Assembly: GCA_964554365.1 (NCBI GenBank)
Contig: CAZKOJ010000004.1
Span: forward strand, 1 to 64,000
DNA length: 64,000 nt
Source of the DNA: Clostridium_AM sp964554365
GTDB lineage: Bacteria > Bacillota > Clostridia > Clostridiales > Clostridiaceae
Direction: 5' to 3'
Of the stretch, positions 17,110-25,833 are shown in pieces (the stretch's first letter is position 1; the number at the start of each line of letters is the position of its first letter). The position numbers and the translations under genes were made by a program. The notes under the pieces are model-generated. The model saw only the letters and a list, made by a program, of their open reading frames with translations, was not told the DNA's origin and made no database searches.

Positions 17110-18483
17110 ATGCTTTATTTTACTTTATTAATAATATTGGTAACATCTCTAATGTTTAACTACATAAATATAAAGGAAAATTATAAATTAAAAAAATCAA
17201 ATAAAGGATTAAAACTTCAAAGAACATACTTTGAAGAACTATTAGAAAATTCAACAGATGGAATCCTTATTCTTGATAATAAGGATAGAATCATGAGTTC
17301 AAATAAAGCATTTGAAAGGCTTTTTCAATATAAATCAGATGAAATAATAAATTCCTTTGTAAATGATATTATTGCAGGACCAGAAATAAAGGATGCTTTT
17401 GAACTATCCAATATAGTTATGAACGGTGATAATGTTAGTGCAGAAGCCAAGCGAAAAAGAAAAGATGGAGTTCTTATAGATGTAAATATACTTGCTTTTC
17501 CAGTGATGCTTAATACAAATCAAATTGGAGTATATGCAGTATATAAAAATATCACTGATAAGAAGGAAGCGGAGAGGGCATTAGAGTTACAGAGGACTTA
17601 TTTTAGACAACTTTTTGAAAATTCACCAGAAGCAATATGTATAATAGACACTAAAGATAGGTTCATTGACGTAAATTATGCCTTTGAAAAACTTTTTGGA
17701 TATACTAAATATGAACTTATAAATTATTCTATAAATCAGCGAATTGTTCAAAGTGATTTAGTTTGTGAAGCAAGTAAAATTTTAGAAAATGTTATGGATG
17801 GAAATGTTATAGAATATGAAACTATAAGGATGAGAAAGGATAAAACAGCTGTAGATGTGTGTATTCTTGGTTATCCTATAATTTTTCAAAGTAAGCAAAT
17901 AGGTGTGTTTGGAATATATAAAGACATAGCACAGCGAAAAAAAATAGAAACAGAACTAACGTATATAAGTACGCATGATGGGCTTACTGGTTTGTACAAT
18001 AGATCTTACTTTGAAAAGTCACTAAATAAATATGATAAAGAAAAATCAGAAAAAATAGGTATGATAGTTTGTGATGTGGATGGCTTAAAACTTGTAAATG
18101 ACAACTTAGGACATGATTTTGGTGATAAATTACTTACTTATATAGCTAATATAATCAAGGACGTTTGTTCCATTAATAACTGTATTGCATCAAGAATTGG
18201 TGGAGATGAATTTGTAATAATTTTAAATGATTGCTGTAAAGATGAATTAGAAAAGTTAAATGAATGGCTAAAAAAAGCTATAAATGAATTTAATCTAACT
18301 GATTCTGATTTATATTTGAGCATTTCTACAGGAACCGCTTACATGGGAGAGAAAATTAAACCTATAAGAGAACTTTTTATAGAGGCTGATAACAATATGT
18401 ATCAGTATAAAACCTGTAAAAAACAATACAGTATGGAAAAAATAATGTATAAAGTAGTTTCTAAAATTACTGAAGCAAATTGA
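17110..18483 (+). CDS. Membrane-anchored PAS-PAS-GGDEF diguanylate cyclase
   Basis: 457 residues: one N-terminal membrane segment (LYFTLLIILVTSLMFNY), two tandem PAS domains (about 35-150 and 160-275, both opening with RTYF and LFENS/LLENS), then a GGDEF domain with an intact RIGGDEF motif and DGLKLVNDNLGHDFGD. It should make cyclic di-GMP in response to an unknown cue. The allosteric RxxD I-site normally found upstream of GGDEF is absent. The start at 17110 follows AAGAGGTGG; an ATG 12 codons earlier lacks a site. A terminator follows. Confidence 0.9.
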   Translation: MLYFTLLIILVTSLMFNYINIKENYKLKKSNKGLKLQRTYFEELLENSTDGILILDNKDRIMSSNKAFERLFQYKSDEIINSFVNDIIAGPEIKDAFELSNIVMNGDNVSAEAKRKRKDGVLIDVNILAFPVMLNTNQIGVYAVYKNITDKKEAERALELQRTYFRQLFENSPEAICIIDTKDRFIDVNYAFEKLFGYTKYELINYSINQRIVQSDLVCEASKILENVMDGNVIEYETIRMRKDKTAVDVCILGYPIIFQSKQIGVFGIYKDIAQRKKIETELTYISTHDGLTGLYNRSYFEKSLNKYDKEKSEKIGMIVCDVDGLKLVNDNLGHDFGDKLLTYIANIIKDVCSINNCIASRIGGDEFVIILNDCCKDELEKLNEWLKKAINEFNLTDSDLYLSISTGTAYMGEKIKPIRELFIEADNNMYQYKTCKKQYSMEKIMYKVVSKITEAN

Positions 18484-18553
18484 CCAAGCTTTAAACACTT
18501 ATTTTAAAATATATAGTAATGCTTTAGAATAGTGAAAATTGCATATAACATAT

Positions 18554-18590
18554 AAAAATCCCTCACTTATTGTATAGTGTGGGATTTTTA
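18554..18590 (+). terminator. Intrinsic terminator after the GGDEF gene
   Basis: AAAAATCCC and GGGATTTTT arms (18554-18562, 18581-18589) with an inner CACT/AGTG pair, followed by TATATA. Matches the end of a rightward unit. Confidence 0.82.
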
Positions 18591-18952
18591 TATATTATAA
18601 TGTTTATTTAAGTTCTAAACTTGTTATTAACTTAGCTTTATTATATAAATCGTTAACCTGATTACATAATTTAATTGTCACATCTACATAATTTAGTTGC
18701 ACATAATTAAAATTAGTTAAATATTTTTAAAAATAGAATAAATCGTATATAATATGGAAAATCATGAAAAATAAAGTCATTTAATAAATTATAACATCAT
18801 AAAATTACATTAATTTTCCTATATATTTTGGAAAAATATAGTTCAATTATAAAAAATAATGTATATTTACTCTTAACACTATAATTCCTAGGAAATACTA
18901 GGATTTTATAGAATTTAATTTAAAAATGGTAAGATACAATTAATAGTACCAT
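18591..18952. other. Long AT-rich gap upstream of fdhF
   Basis: Over 350 nt with no ORF of interest and very low GC content. A short inverted repeat CCTAGGAAATACTAGG near 18887 is the only local symmetry noticed. It may carry regulatory sites for the formate dehydrogenase locus, but none could be identified. Confidence 0.4.
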
Positions 18953-18981
18953 TTGACTGTGAAAAGATGATATTCTAGAAT
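18953..18981 (+). promoter_or_regulatory. Sigma-A-type promoter upstream of fdhF
   Basis: TTGACT (18953-18958), a 17-nt spacer, and TAGAAT (18976-18981). Transcription would start near 18988, giving a leader of about 100 nt before the fdhF start. Confidence 0.55.
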
Positions 18982-19091
18982 GTTTACGAATGTACATTTT
19001 TTATAGTAATAAATTTTTATTATAGAATTCTTGTATAGTAAGGTCTGAAATTAAATTTTATACTTTACAAAACAAAGGAGTGAAACATAAA

Positions 19092-21233
19092 ATGGAAGAG
19101 AAGATATTAACTGTGTGTCCATACTGTGGCGGAGGATGTCAATTATACCTAGTAGTTGAAAATGGACAAATAGTTAGAGCTGAGGCTGCCGATGGAAGAA
19201 CAAATGAAAAAAATTTATGTCTTAAAGGATACTATGGATGGGATTTTCTAAATGATCCTCAGCTTTTAACGTCTAGATTAAAAAAACCTATGATAAGAAA
19301 AAATGGAGAATTAGAAGAAGTTTCATGGGATGAAGCTATTCAATTCATTGCAGATAGATTGATTGTAATAAAGGAAAAATATGGACCAGATGCTATTATG
19401 GGAACAGGTTCTGCTAGAGGTCCAGGAAATGAAGCTAATTACATAATGCAAAAATTTATGAGAGCTGTAATTGGTACAAATAACGTAGATCATTGTGCTA
19501 GAGTTTGACATGCTCCATCAGTAGCCGGTCTGGCTTACTCATTAGGAAATGGTGCAATGTCTAATTCAATACCAGAAATAGAAGATACAGATTTATTATT
19601 TGTATTTGGATATAATGCAGCAGATTCACATCCAATTGTTGCAAGGAGAATAGTTAGAGCAAAAGAAAAGGGTGGAAAAATTATTGTAACTGACCCAAGG
19701 ATAACTGAAACAGCTAGAATTTCAGATTTATGGCTACCTATAAAAGGTGGAACAAATATGGCATTAGTTAATGCGTTTGGAAATGTATTAATTAATGAAA
19801 ATCTTTATAATAAAGAGTATGTTGAAAAATACACTGAGGACTTTGAAGAATATAAAAAATCTGTAGATAAGTATACTCCAGAGTATGCAGAGAACATAAC
19901 TGGCATTCCAGCAAATGATATTAGAAAAGCTATGAGAGAATATGCTAAAGCCAAAAATGCTATGATTCTTTACGGTATGGGAGTTTGTCAATTTTCACAA
20001 GCTGTTGACGTAGTTAAAGGTTTAGCATCACTTGCTCTTTTAACAGGTAACTATGGAAGACCATCAGTAGGAATAGGTCCAGTTCGTGGCCAGAACAATG
20101 TACAAGGTACTTGTGATATGGGAACACTTCCAGATGTATTTCCAGGATATCAAAGCGTTACAGATACTAAAGTAAGAGAAAAATTTGAAAAGGCTTGGGG
20201 AGTTAAGCTTCCAAATAAGCCAGGATACAAATTAACAGAGGTTCCTCATTTAGTATTACATGATAAGAAGATTAAAGCTTACTACATTTTTGGAGAAGAC
20301 CCAGTACAAAGCGATCCAAATGCTGCGGAAGTTAGAGAAACTCTAGATGTATTAGATTTTGTAATAGTTCAGGATATATTCATGAACAAAACAGCTCTTC
20401 ATGCAGATGTAGTTCTTCCAGCTACGGCTTGGGGAGAACATGAAGGAATTTACTCATCTGCAGATAGAGGATTCCAAAGATTTAGAAAAGCAGTAGAGCC
20501 AAAAGGAGAAGCAAAACCAGATTGGCAGATTATATGTGAAATAGCTACTGCCATGGGGTATCCTATGAGCTATAAAAACACAGAAGAAATTTGGGATGAG
20601 ATGAGAAGCCTTTGCCCAAGTTTTGCAGGAGCAAGCTACAAGCATATTGAGGAACTTGGAAGTATCCAATGGACTTGTCCTACAGAAGATCATCCTGGTA
20701 CACCGTATTTATATGAAGGCAACAAGTTTAGTACTCCTAGCGGAAAAGGAAAATTATTTGCAGCTGAATGGAGAGCGCCAGGGGAATTGCCTGATGAGGA
20801 ATATCCACTTAGTTTATCTACAGTTAGAGAAGTAGGTCATTATTCAGTAAGAACTATGACTGGTAACTGTAGAGCTTTAAAGGAATTAGCTGATGAACCA
20901 GGTTATATCCAAATGAGTCTTTATGATTCACAGATTTTAGGAATAGAGGAGGAGGAACTAGTAAGAGTAACGTCTAGAAGAGGAAGTATAATTACTAGAG
21001 CTTTAGTTACAGATAGAGTAAAAAAAGGAGCTACGTTCATGACTTATCAATGGTGGATAGGTTCTTGTAATGAATTAACAAGTGATTATGTAGATCCTAT
21101 TACAAAAACTCCAGAATTCAAATATTGTGCAATTAAAGTTGAAAAAATACAAGATCAAAATTGGGCAGAACAATACGTAAAAGATTCATATACTAAACTT
21201 AAAAAGCAAATGAAAGTTGAATCAGTGCAATAG
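19092..21233 (+). CDS. fdhF: Selenocysteine-containing formate dehydrogenase catalytic subunit
   Basis: 713 residues reading through the in-frame TGA at 19506-19508 as selenocysteine 139, equivalent to Sec140 of E. coli FDH-H. The context is HCARV-U-HAPSVAGL, the family active site. N-terminal [4Fe-4S] ligands are in CPYCGGGC plus a distal C in KNLCLKG; the pterin-binding region includes GPVRGQNNVQGTCDMG with the conserved Arg. A SECIS hairpin follows the TGA. The ATG at 19092 lies 11 nt after AAAGGAG; a GTG at 19080 overlaps that site. With the downstream HycB and HydA genes it should form a hydrogen-dependent CO2 reductase / formate-hydrogen lyase. Length matches HDCR FdhF. Confidence 0.96.
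19506..19539 (+). promoter_or_regulatory. UGA selenocysteine codon and bacterial SECIS hairpin
   Basis: After the TGA (19506-19508) comes a hairpin AGTAGCC / GGCTTACT (19520-19539) with one bulged T and the apical loop GGTCT. The spacing of about 11 nt and the GGUCU loop are those of the E. coli fdhF SECIS recognised by SelB. Confidence 0.9.
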
Positions 21234-21287
21234 ACAAGGGATAATTAACAATTGTAAATTGATAATAATATATTTGGATGTTTTGAC

Positions 21288-21335
21288 TAACCCATAGATT
21301 TCTAACACTAAAATTGTTGAAGAGTCTATGGGTTA
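21288..21335. terminator. Long hairpin after fdhF
   Basis: Arms TAACCCATAGA (21288-21298) and TCTATGGGTTA (21325-21335), extended inward by TTC/GAA and AAC/GTT. On the plus strand it is followed by A residues instead of T, so it is not a standard rightward terminator; it may protect the fdhF transcript's 3' end or attenuate read-through. Confidence 0.45.
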
Positions 21336-21363
21336 AAAAACGCTATAATTAATATTTTATACT

Positions 21364-21474
21364 TTGCTAACTTTTGACAAATCAGCTATGGACGGATATG
21401 CTATAAAAAGTGAAGCTGGTAACTATTATAAATATAAAATAGGAGAGGTTTTAAATGAAAAATGCATATTTAAG
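21364..21474 (+). pseudogene. moeA relic (N-terminal fragment)
   Basis: The frame reads LLTFDKSAMDGYAIKSEAG and ends at a TAA at 21472-21474. FDKSAMDGYAI is the hallmark of MoeA, the molybdopterin molybdotransferase, normally about 400 residues. Here only some 35 codons remain, without start codon or RBS. Its tail overlaps the mobB start in another frame. It sits exactly where a moeA would be expected in a molybdenum/tungsten cofactor cluster, so it looks like a deletion remnant. Confidence 0.72.
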
Positions 21475-21985
21475 TAAAAAAGAAAAGTCTAAAATTATTT
21501 CTATAGTTGCAACAAAGTCAGGTACAGGCAAAACTACTTTAATTGAAGGACTAATTAAAATTTTAAAAGAAAGAAATTATAGTGTTGGAGTGTTAAAACA
21601 TGATGCCCATAAATTCGATATAGATAAAGAGGGTAAAGATTCTTATAGATTTGCAGAAGCAGGAGCGGACAATGTAATTATTGCGTCTAAAGAAAAGTTA
21701 GCTATGGTACAAAGATTAAAAGAAGAAAGAACTATTGCAGACATTCTTCCTCTTTTTAATAATTTAGATATTGTAATTGTTGAAGGTTTTAAAAACAATG
21801 ACTATCCTAAAATAGAGGTACATAGAAAAGGTGTTGATGATAAATTACTTTGTAATAATCCTAATTTTAACATTTCAAGTTTTATAGCATTAGCTAGTGA
21901 TGAATTATTAAATGTAAACATTCCAGTTTTAGACATAAATGATATTTCTTCTATAGCTGATTTTATAGTTAATATCAAACAGTAG
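21455..21985 (+). CDS. mobB: Molybdopterin-guanine dinucleotide biosynthesis protein MobB
   Basis: 176 residues of the MobB GTPase family: P-loop ATKSGTGKTTLIEGL near residue 20, KHDAHKFDIDKEGKDS switch region, and VEGFKNNDYPKIEVHR. MobB assists formation of the bis-guanylated Mo/W cofactor needed by FdhF. RBS GGAGAGG precedes the ATG. It lies between fdhF and fdhD, consistent with cofactor supply for the formate dehydrogenase. Confidence 0.93.
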   Translation: MKNAYLSKKEKSKIISIVATKSGTGKTTLIEGLIKILKERNYSVGVLKHDAHKFDIDKEGKDSYRFAEAGADNVIIASKEKLAMVQRLKEERTIADILPLFNNLDIVIVEGFKNNDYPKIEVHRKGVDDKLLCNNPNFNISSFIALASDELLNVNIPVLDINDISSIADFIVNIKQ

Positions 21986-22033
21986 ATATTAGTTAAATGT
22001 TGATTATTGGTTACAGACTTTTATCAAGTGATT

Positions 22034-22228
22034 CTTAGACTTAGGTGGAGTTTGCTTATGACACTGGGCAAATTACTGGTTGACACCAGCAAATATGCCC
22101 GTTAAATGACATTTAGGCATTTAACCTCTCTCCATCTAAGTCTTAGAAGAACTTATCTAGGGGCGTAGCAGCCGTCATCCCCCACCTTGAAGAGGATGGG
22201 GGTGTTACGGATGATAGCCATCGGATAA
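22034..22228 (+). ncRNA. Structured repeat element, copy C, upstream of fdhD
   Basis: Largest copy. A 17-bp stem CTTAGACTTAGGTGGAG (22034-22050) with CTCCATCTAAGTCTTAG (22130-22146) encloses two smaller hairpins (GGGCA/TGCCC with CTGGT/ACCAG, and TTAAATG/CATTTAA). Then the core runs from TTATCTAGGGGCGTAGC (22153) to GGATAA (22223-22228), with inner stem CCGT/ACGG and a G/C-rich hairpin ATCCCCC/GGGGGTG. It ends 49 nt before the fdhD start. Confidence 0.65.
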
Positions 22229-22277
22229 AGGTCAAATCATAAATTACAAACTGTAAATTTAGAAAAGGAGTCTGATT

Positions 22278-23072
22278 ATGGATAAAACGTTAAAATGTAA
22301 GGTATTTAAGCTAGATGGAAATGAAAAAAGCTTTTCAGATGAATTATTAGTATGCGAATATCCCTTAACAATTTTACTTAACAAGAAAAAGATAGCAACA
22401 CTTTTATGCAGCCCAGAAAATCTTAAATTTTTAGCATTAGGTTTTTTAAGGACAGAACAATTAATTACAACATTGGATGATGTTACTCATTTTAATTTGG
22501 ATGAGAAACGAGGAATTGCAGAAGTAGAAACTAAGGATAAAAATATATATGTTAAAAAATTCCAATCTAAAAAACTTAGTATTCAAAAAAACGAAGAAGG
22601 CTATGAAAACAATAGTTCAGAGTTTTTGGATTCAATGAATTGTGAACCTGTACATAGTGACATTATTTTGACTACGGATAAAATTTATAAGTTCATGGAA
22701 AGCAACCTTAACTATTCAGAAACTTTTAAGAAAACTGGAGGGGTACATAGCATAGCTTTATGTGATACGGACAATGTAATAGTTACATGTGAAGACGTGG
22801 CACGTCATAATGCTATGGATAAGGTTATAGGTTCAGCACTTATAAATAATATTTTTTTAAAGGATAAAATAATGATATTAAGTGGAAGAGTATCTCTAGA
22901 GATGATACTAAAATCTGCTAAACTTCAAATACCGATCATTATATCAAAATCTGCACCAACTAGCTTATCAGTGAAATTAGCTAAAAAGTTAAATATAACT
23001 TTAGTAGGTTTTGTTAGAGGAAATAGAATGAATATATATGCAAACGAACATAGAATACAAATGGAAGATTAG
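22278..23072 (+). CDS. fdhD: Formate dehydrogenase accessory sulfurtransferase FdhD
   Basis: 264 residues matching FdhD: VCEYPLTILLNKK near the N terminus, FLALGFLRTE, TGGVHSIALCD, EDVARHNAMDKVIGSAL, SGRVSLEMILKSA and a C-terminal GFVRGNRMNIY. FdhD passes sulfur from a cysteine desulfurase to the Mo/W site of FdhF. The CxxC of E. coli FdhD (C121/C124), expected between residues 95 and 125, is absent; only a single cysteine (SMNCEPV) is near. It may transfer sulfur by a different residue. RBS AAAGGAG. Element C lies in its leader. Confidence 0.93.
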   Translation: MDKTLKCKVFKLDGNEKSFSDELLVCEYPLTILLNKKKIATLLCSPENLKFLALGFLRTEQLITTLDDVTHFNLDEKRGIAEVETKDKNIYVKKFQSKKLSIQKNEEGYENNSSEFLDSMNCEPVHSDIILTTDKIYKFMESNLNYSETFKKTGGVHSIALCDTDNVIVTCEDVARHNAMDKVIGSALINNIFLKDKIMILSGRVSLEMILKSAKLQIPIIISKSAPTSLSVKLAKKLNITLVGFVRGNRMNIYANEHRIQMED

Positions 23073-23084
23073 AAAGGTGATAAG

Positions 23085-23675
23085 ATGATGAAGACTACAC
23101 TTAATTCTTTTGTTGTAGCTAATCCTAATAAATGTATAGGATGTAAGGCTTGCGAAGTAGCTTGTTTTGCAGCTCATAATAAAAGTAATAATGTTGGAGC
23201 TACAATTGGTACGGTTACAACGCCTATTATACCTAGATTATATACTGTTAAAACTGATAATTTCACTGTGCCTGTTCAGTGTAGACAATGTGAAGATGCA
23301 CCTTGTGCTAATAGTTGTATAGTAGGAGCTATAAAACAAGAAGGAAATTCTATAATCATAGATGAAAAAGCATGTGTAGGATGTAAAAGTTGTTTACTTG
23401 CATGTCCTTTTGGAGCTATAGATTTATTACCACAATATAACAATGGACAAGAAGTTTTTCAAATTAATTTAAAAGAAGAGAGTAAGTATGGTTTAGATTA
23501 TAAGGAAAAGATTATTGCTTATAAATGTGATTTATGTAAGGAAAGCGGTGAACAAGCATGTATAAATGCATGCCCTAAAAATGCTTTAACGTTGATAACT
23601 CCAATGCAGGAGAAAAAGCACCGCAATAAACAAGCAGCAACAGGTTTATTACAGACTATAAAAAATTACAAATAA
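23085..23675 (+). CDS. hycB: HycB-type electron-transfer ferredoxin (four [4Fe-4S])
   Basis: 196 residues with four cysteine clusters in HycB/HydN order: CIGCKACEVACF, CRQCEDAPCANSCI, CVGCKSCLLACPFGAI and CDLCKESGEQACINACP. Such proteins wire FdhF to hydrogenase; in the Acetobacterium woodii and Thermoanaerobacter HDCR they polymerise into the conducting filament. It starts 12 nt after fdhD and precedes hydA. A second copy (25104) follows the hydrogenase. N-terminal ATG ATG; the first is used here. Confidence 0.92.
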   Translation: MMKTTLNSFVVANPNKCIGCKACEVACFAAHNKSNNVGATIGTVTTPIIPRLYTVKTDNFTVPVQCRQCEDAPCANSCIVGAIKQEGNSIIIDEKACVGCKSCLLACPFGAIDLLPQYNNGQEVFQINLKEESKYGLDYKEKIIAYKCDLCKESGEQACINACPKNALTLITPMQEKKHRNKQAATGLLQTIKNYK

Positions 23676-23727
23676 TTGATGAGGCAATTAACAACTATTC
23701 TTTGCAACAATATATGGAGGTAATTTT

Positions 23728-25104
23728 ATGAATATAATTAACATAGATAAAGAACTATGTACGGGATGCAGACAATGTGCAGAGGTCTGTCCAGTTGATG
23801 CTATAGAAGGAAAGCAGGGAGATCCTCAAAGTATAAACACAGATCTTTGTGTTTTATGTGGACAATGTGTACAAAAATGTAGTGTATATGCTTCAAGTTT
23901 TGATGAAAATATAACACCAAGAGCTATGAAATTAAATGAAAGAAATATGCTACCAAGTATTCAGGAACCACTTTTTGCAGCTTATAATATGGGACAAGTA
24001 AATCAGGTGAAAGAAGCATTAAAAAACACTAATCTTTATAAAATCGTACAATGTGCTCCAGCAGTAAGAGTTGCACTAGCAGAAGAGTTTGGAATGGAAT
24101 TAGGATCACTAACTCCAGGAAAAATGGCAGCAGCTCTTCGTCGTCTAAATTTTAATAGAGTATATGATACTAATTTTGCCGCTGATTTAACTATTATGGA
24201 AGAAGGCAGTGAATTAATAAAAAGAGTAACAGAAGGAAAAAATTTACCTATGTTTACTTCTTGTTGTCCTGCTTGGGTTAAATTTGCTGAACAAGAATAT
24301 CCAGAACTTTTAAATCATCTTTCAACCTGTAAATCACCACAACAAATGGCAGGAGTAATGTTTAAAACTTATGGAGCTAAAATTGACAATGTAGATGCAA
24401 ACAAGGTTTTTAGTATAGCTATTATGCCTTGTACATGCAAACAATTTGAGTGCGATAGAGAAGAAATGAATGTCAGTGGATATAAAGATGTAGATATAGT
24501 TATAACTACTAGAGAGTTAGCTAATCTAATCAAGGATATGGGCATTGACTTTGTAAATCTTCCAGAAGAAGATTTTGATGCACCTCTTGGAACTTACACT
24601 GGTGCAGGAAATATATTTGGTGTTACAGGAGGTGTTATGGAAGCAGCTCTTAGAACAGGATATGAGCTCATTAGCAAAAAAACTATCCCTAGCTTAGATT
24701 TAGAATTTGTAAGAGGGGGAGAAGGGTTAAGAATTGCTTCAGTTAAAATTGATGATCTAGAATTAAAAATTGCAGTAGTTTCAGGCTTAAGAAATGTAGT
24801 ACAAGTGCTTGAAAGTGTAAAACAAGGTAAATGTGATTTTCACTTTGTAGAAGTAATGACTTGTCCAGAAGGATGTGTAAGTGGTGGTGGGCAACCTAAA
24901 CTTCTTTTAGAGGAATATAGAAAAATTGCTTATAAAAATAGAAAAAAATCAATTTATAACCATGATTCTAAGTTAGAATTAAGAAAATCTCATGAAAATC
25001 CAGCTATTAAAAAAGTGTATGAGGAATTTTTAGGTGAGCCATTAGGACACAAATCACATAATCTTTTACATACTAAATATGTTTCTAGAAAGGAGCAAAA
25101 ATAA
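23728..25104 (+). CDS. hydA: [FeFe] hydrogenase, HydA2-type of HDCR
   Basis: 458 residues. Two N-terminal [4Fe-4S] motifs (CTGCRQCAEVCP, CVLCGQCVQKCS) precede the H-cluster domain with L1 TSCCPAW, L2 MPCTCKQFE and L3 EVMTCPEGCVSGGGQ, all cysteines present. The small size and only two accessory clusters match the hydrogenase subunit of HDCR and not the larger bifurcating enzymes. It joins H2 turnover to CO2/formate by way of the HycB proteins. The next gene starts on the last base of its stop codon, so they are translationally coupled. Confidence 0.94.
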   Translation: MNIINIDKELCTGCRQCAEVCPVDAIEGKQGDPQSINTDLCVLCGQCVQKCSVYASSFDENITPRAMKLNERNMLPSIQEPLFAAYNMGQVNQVKEALKNTNLYKIVQCAPAVRVALAEEFGMELGSLTPGKMAAALRRLNFNRVYDTNFAADLTIMEEGSELIKRVTEGKNLPMFTSCCPAWVKFAEQEYPELLNHLSTCKSPQQMAGVMFKTYGAKIDNVDANKVFSIAIMPCTCKQFECDREEMNVSGYKDVDIVITTRELANLIKDMGIDFVNLPEEDFDAPLGTYTGAGNIFGVTGGVMEAALRTGYELISKKTIPSLDLEFVRGGEGLRIASVKIDDLELKIAVVSGLRNVVQVLESVKQGKCDFHFVEVMTCPEGCVSGGGQPKLLLEEYRKIAYKNRKKSIYNHDSKLELRKSHENPAIKKVYEEFLGEPLGHKSHNLLHTKYVSRKEQK

Positions 25105-25676
25105 TGAATACTTTTGTTGTTGCGGACCCAAATAAATGCATAGGCTGTAGAACTTGTGAGGTAGCTTGTGTAGTAGCTCATTCAGAAAATAATATATTTA
25201 CTTCAAAAAATGAGGATATAGATTTTAATCCACGTTTAAGTGTTATAAAAACAGCACAAGTAAGTGCACCTATTCAATGTAGACATTGTGAAGATGCACT
25301 CTGTGCGAATGTATGTCCAAATGGTTCTATAGTTAATAAAGATGGAGTAATATATGTAAATAAAAACACTTGTATTGGATGCAAAACTTGTCTTATGGCA
25401 TGTCCCCTAGGAGCTATTGATTTGGTTACAGACTATAATAATGGAGAAAAAGTATTGCAAAAGGGTTTAAAGTTTGATCATAATAATAAATTATTCTTTA
25501 AAGAAAAAATTATAGCTAATAAATGTGACCTTTGTATAGGCAGAGAAAGTGGACCAGCTTGCGTAGAAGTCTGTCCTACAAGTGCCTTTAAAATAGTCAA
25601 GGCTAATGATCTAGATAAGTCCATTAAAGAAAAAAGAAGACAAGTTGTAATGGAATTAGTAAATATGTCTAAATAA
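25104..25676 (+). CDS. hycB2: Second HycB-type ferredoxin
   Basis: 190 residues with the same four-cluster layout as the 23085 gene: CIGCRTCEVACV, CRHCEDALCANVCP, CIGCKTCLMACPLGAI, CDLCIGRESGPACVEVCP. It overlaps the hydA stop by one base. A pair of HycB genes around hydA is also seen in acetogen HDCR loci, where the two paralogues take different places in the complex. Confidence 0.92.
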   Translation: MNTFVVADPNKCIGCRTCEVACVVAHSENNIFTSKNEDIDFNPRLSVIKTAQVSAPIQCRHCEDALCANVCPNGSIVNKDGVIYVNKNTCIGCKTCLMACPLGAIDLVTDYNNGEKVLQKGLKFDHNNKLFFKEKIIANKCDLCIGRESGPACVEVCPTSAFKIVKANDLDKSIKEKRRQVVMELVNMSK

Positions 25677-25833
25677 ACAAATAAGTAAATCTTCATTAAA
25701 AATAAAAATTCATTGGATAGAATTATTTGTAGATAGTGAATACATCAGGTATAGTAAGGAAAATTGTAAATACATGGTTGGGATATGTTTAAGGTTGAAT
25801 AATTATAGCTAGGGAGTGGGGGAAAACATAAAT

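Noticed and set aside
19080..21233. Formate dehydrogenase as two genes, or a nonsense mutation
   Set aside because: The TGA lies at the exact selenocysteine position with a matching SECIS hairpin and uninterrupted homology on both sides.
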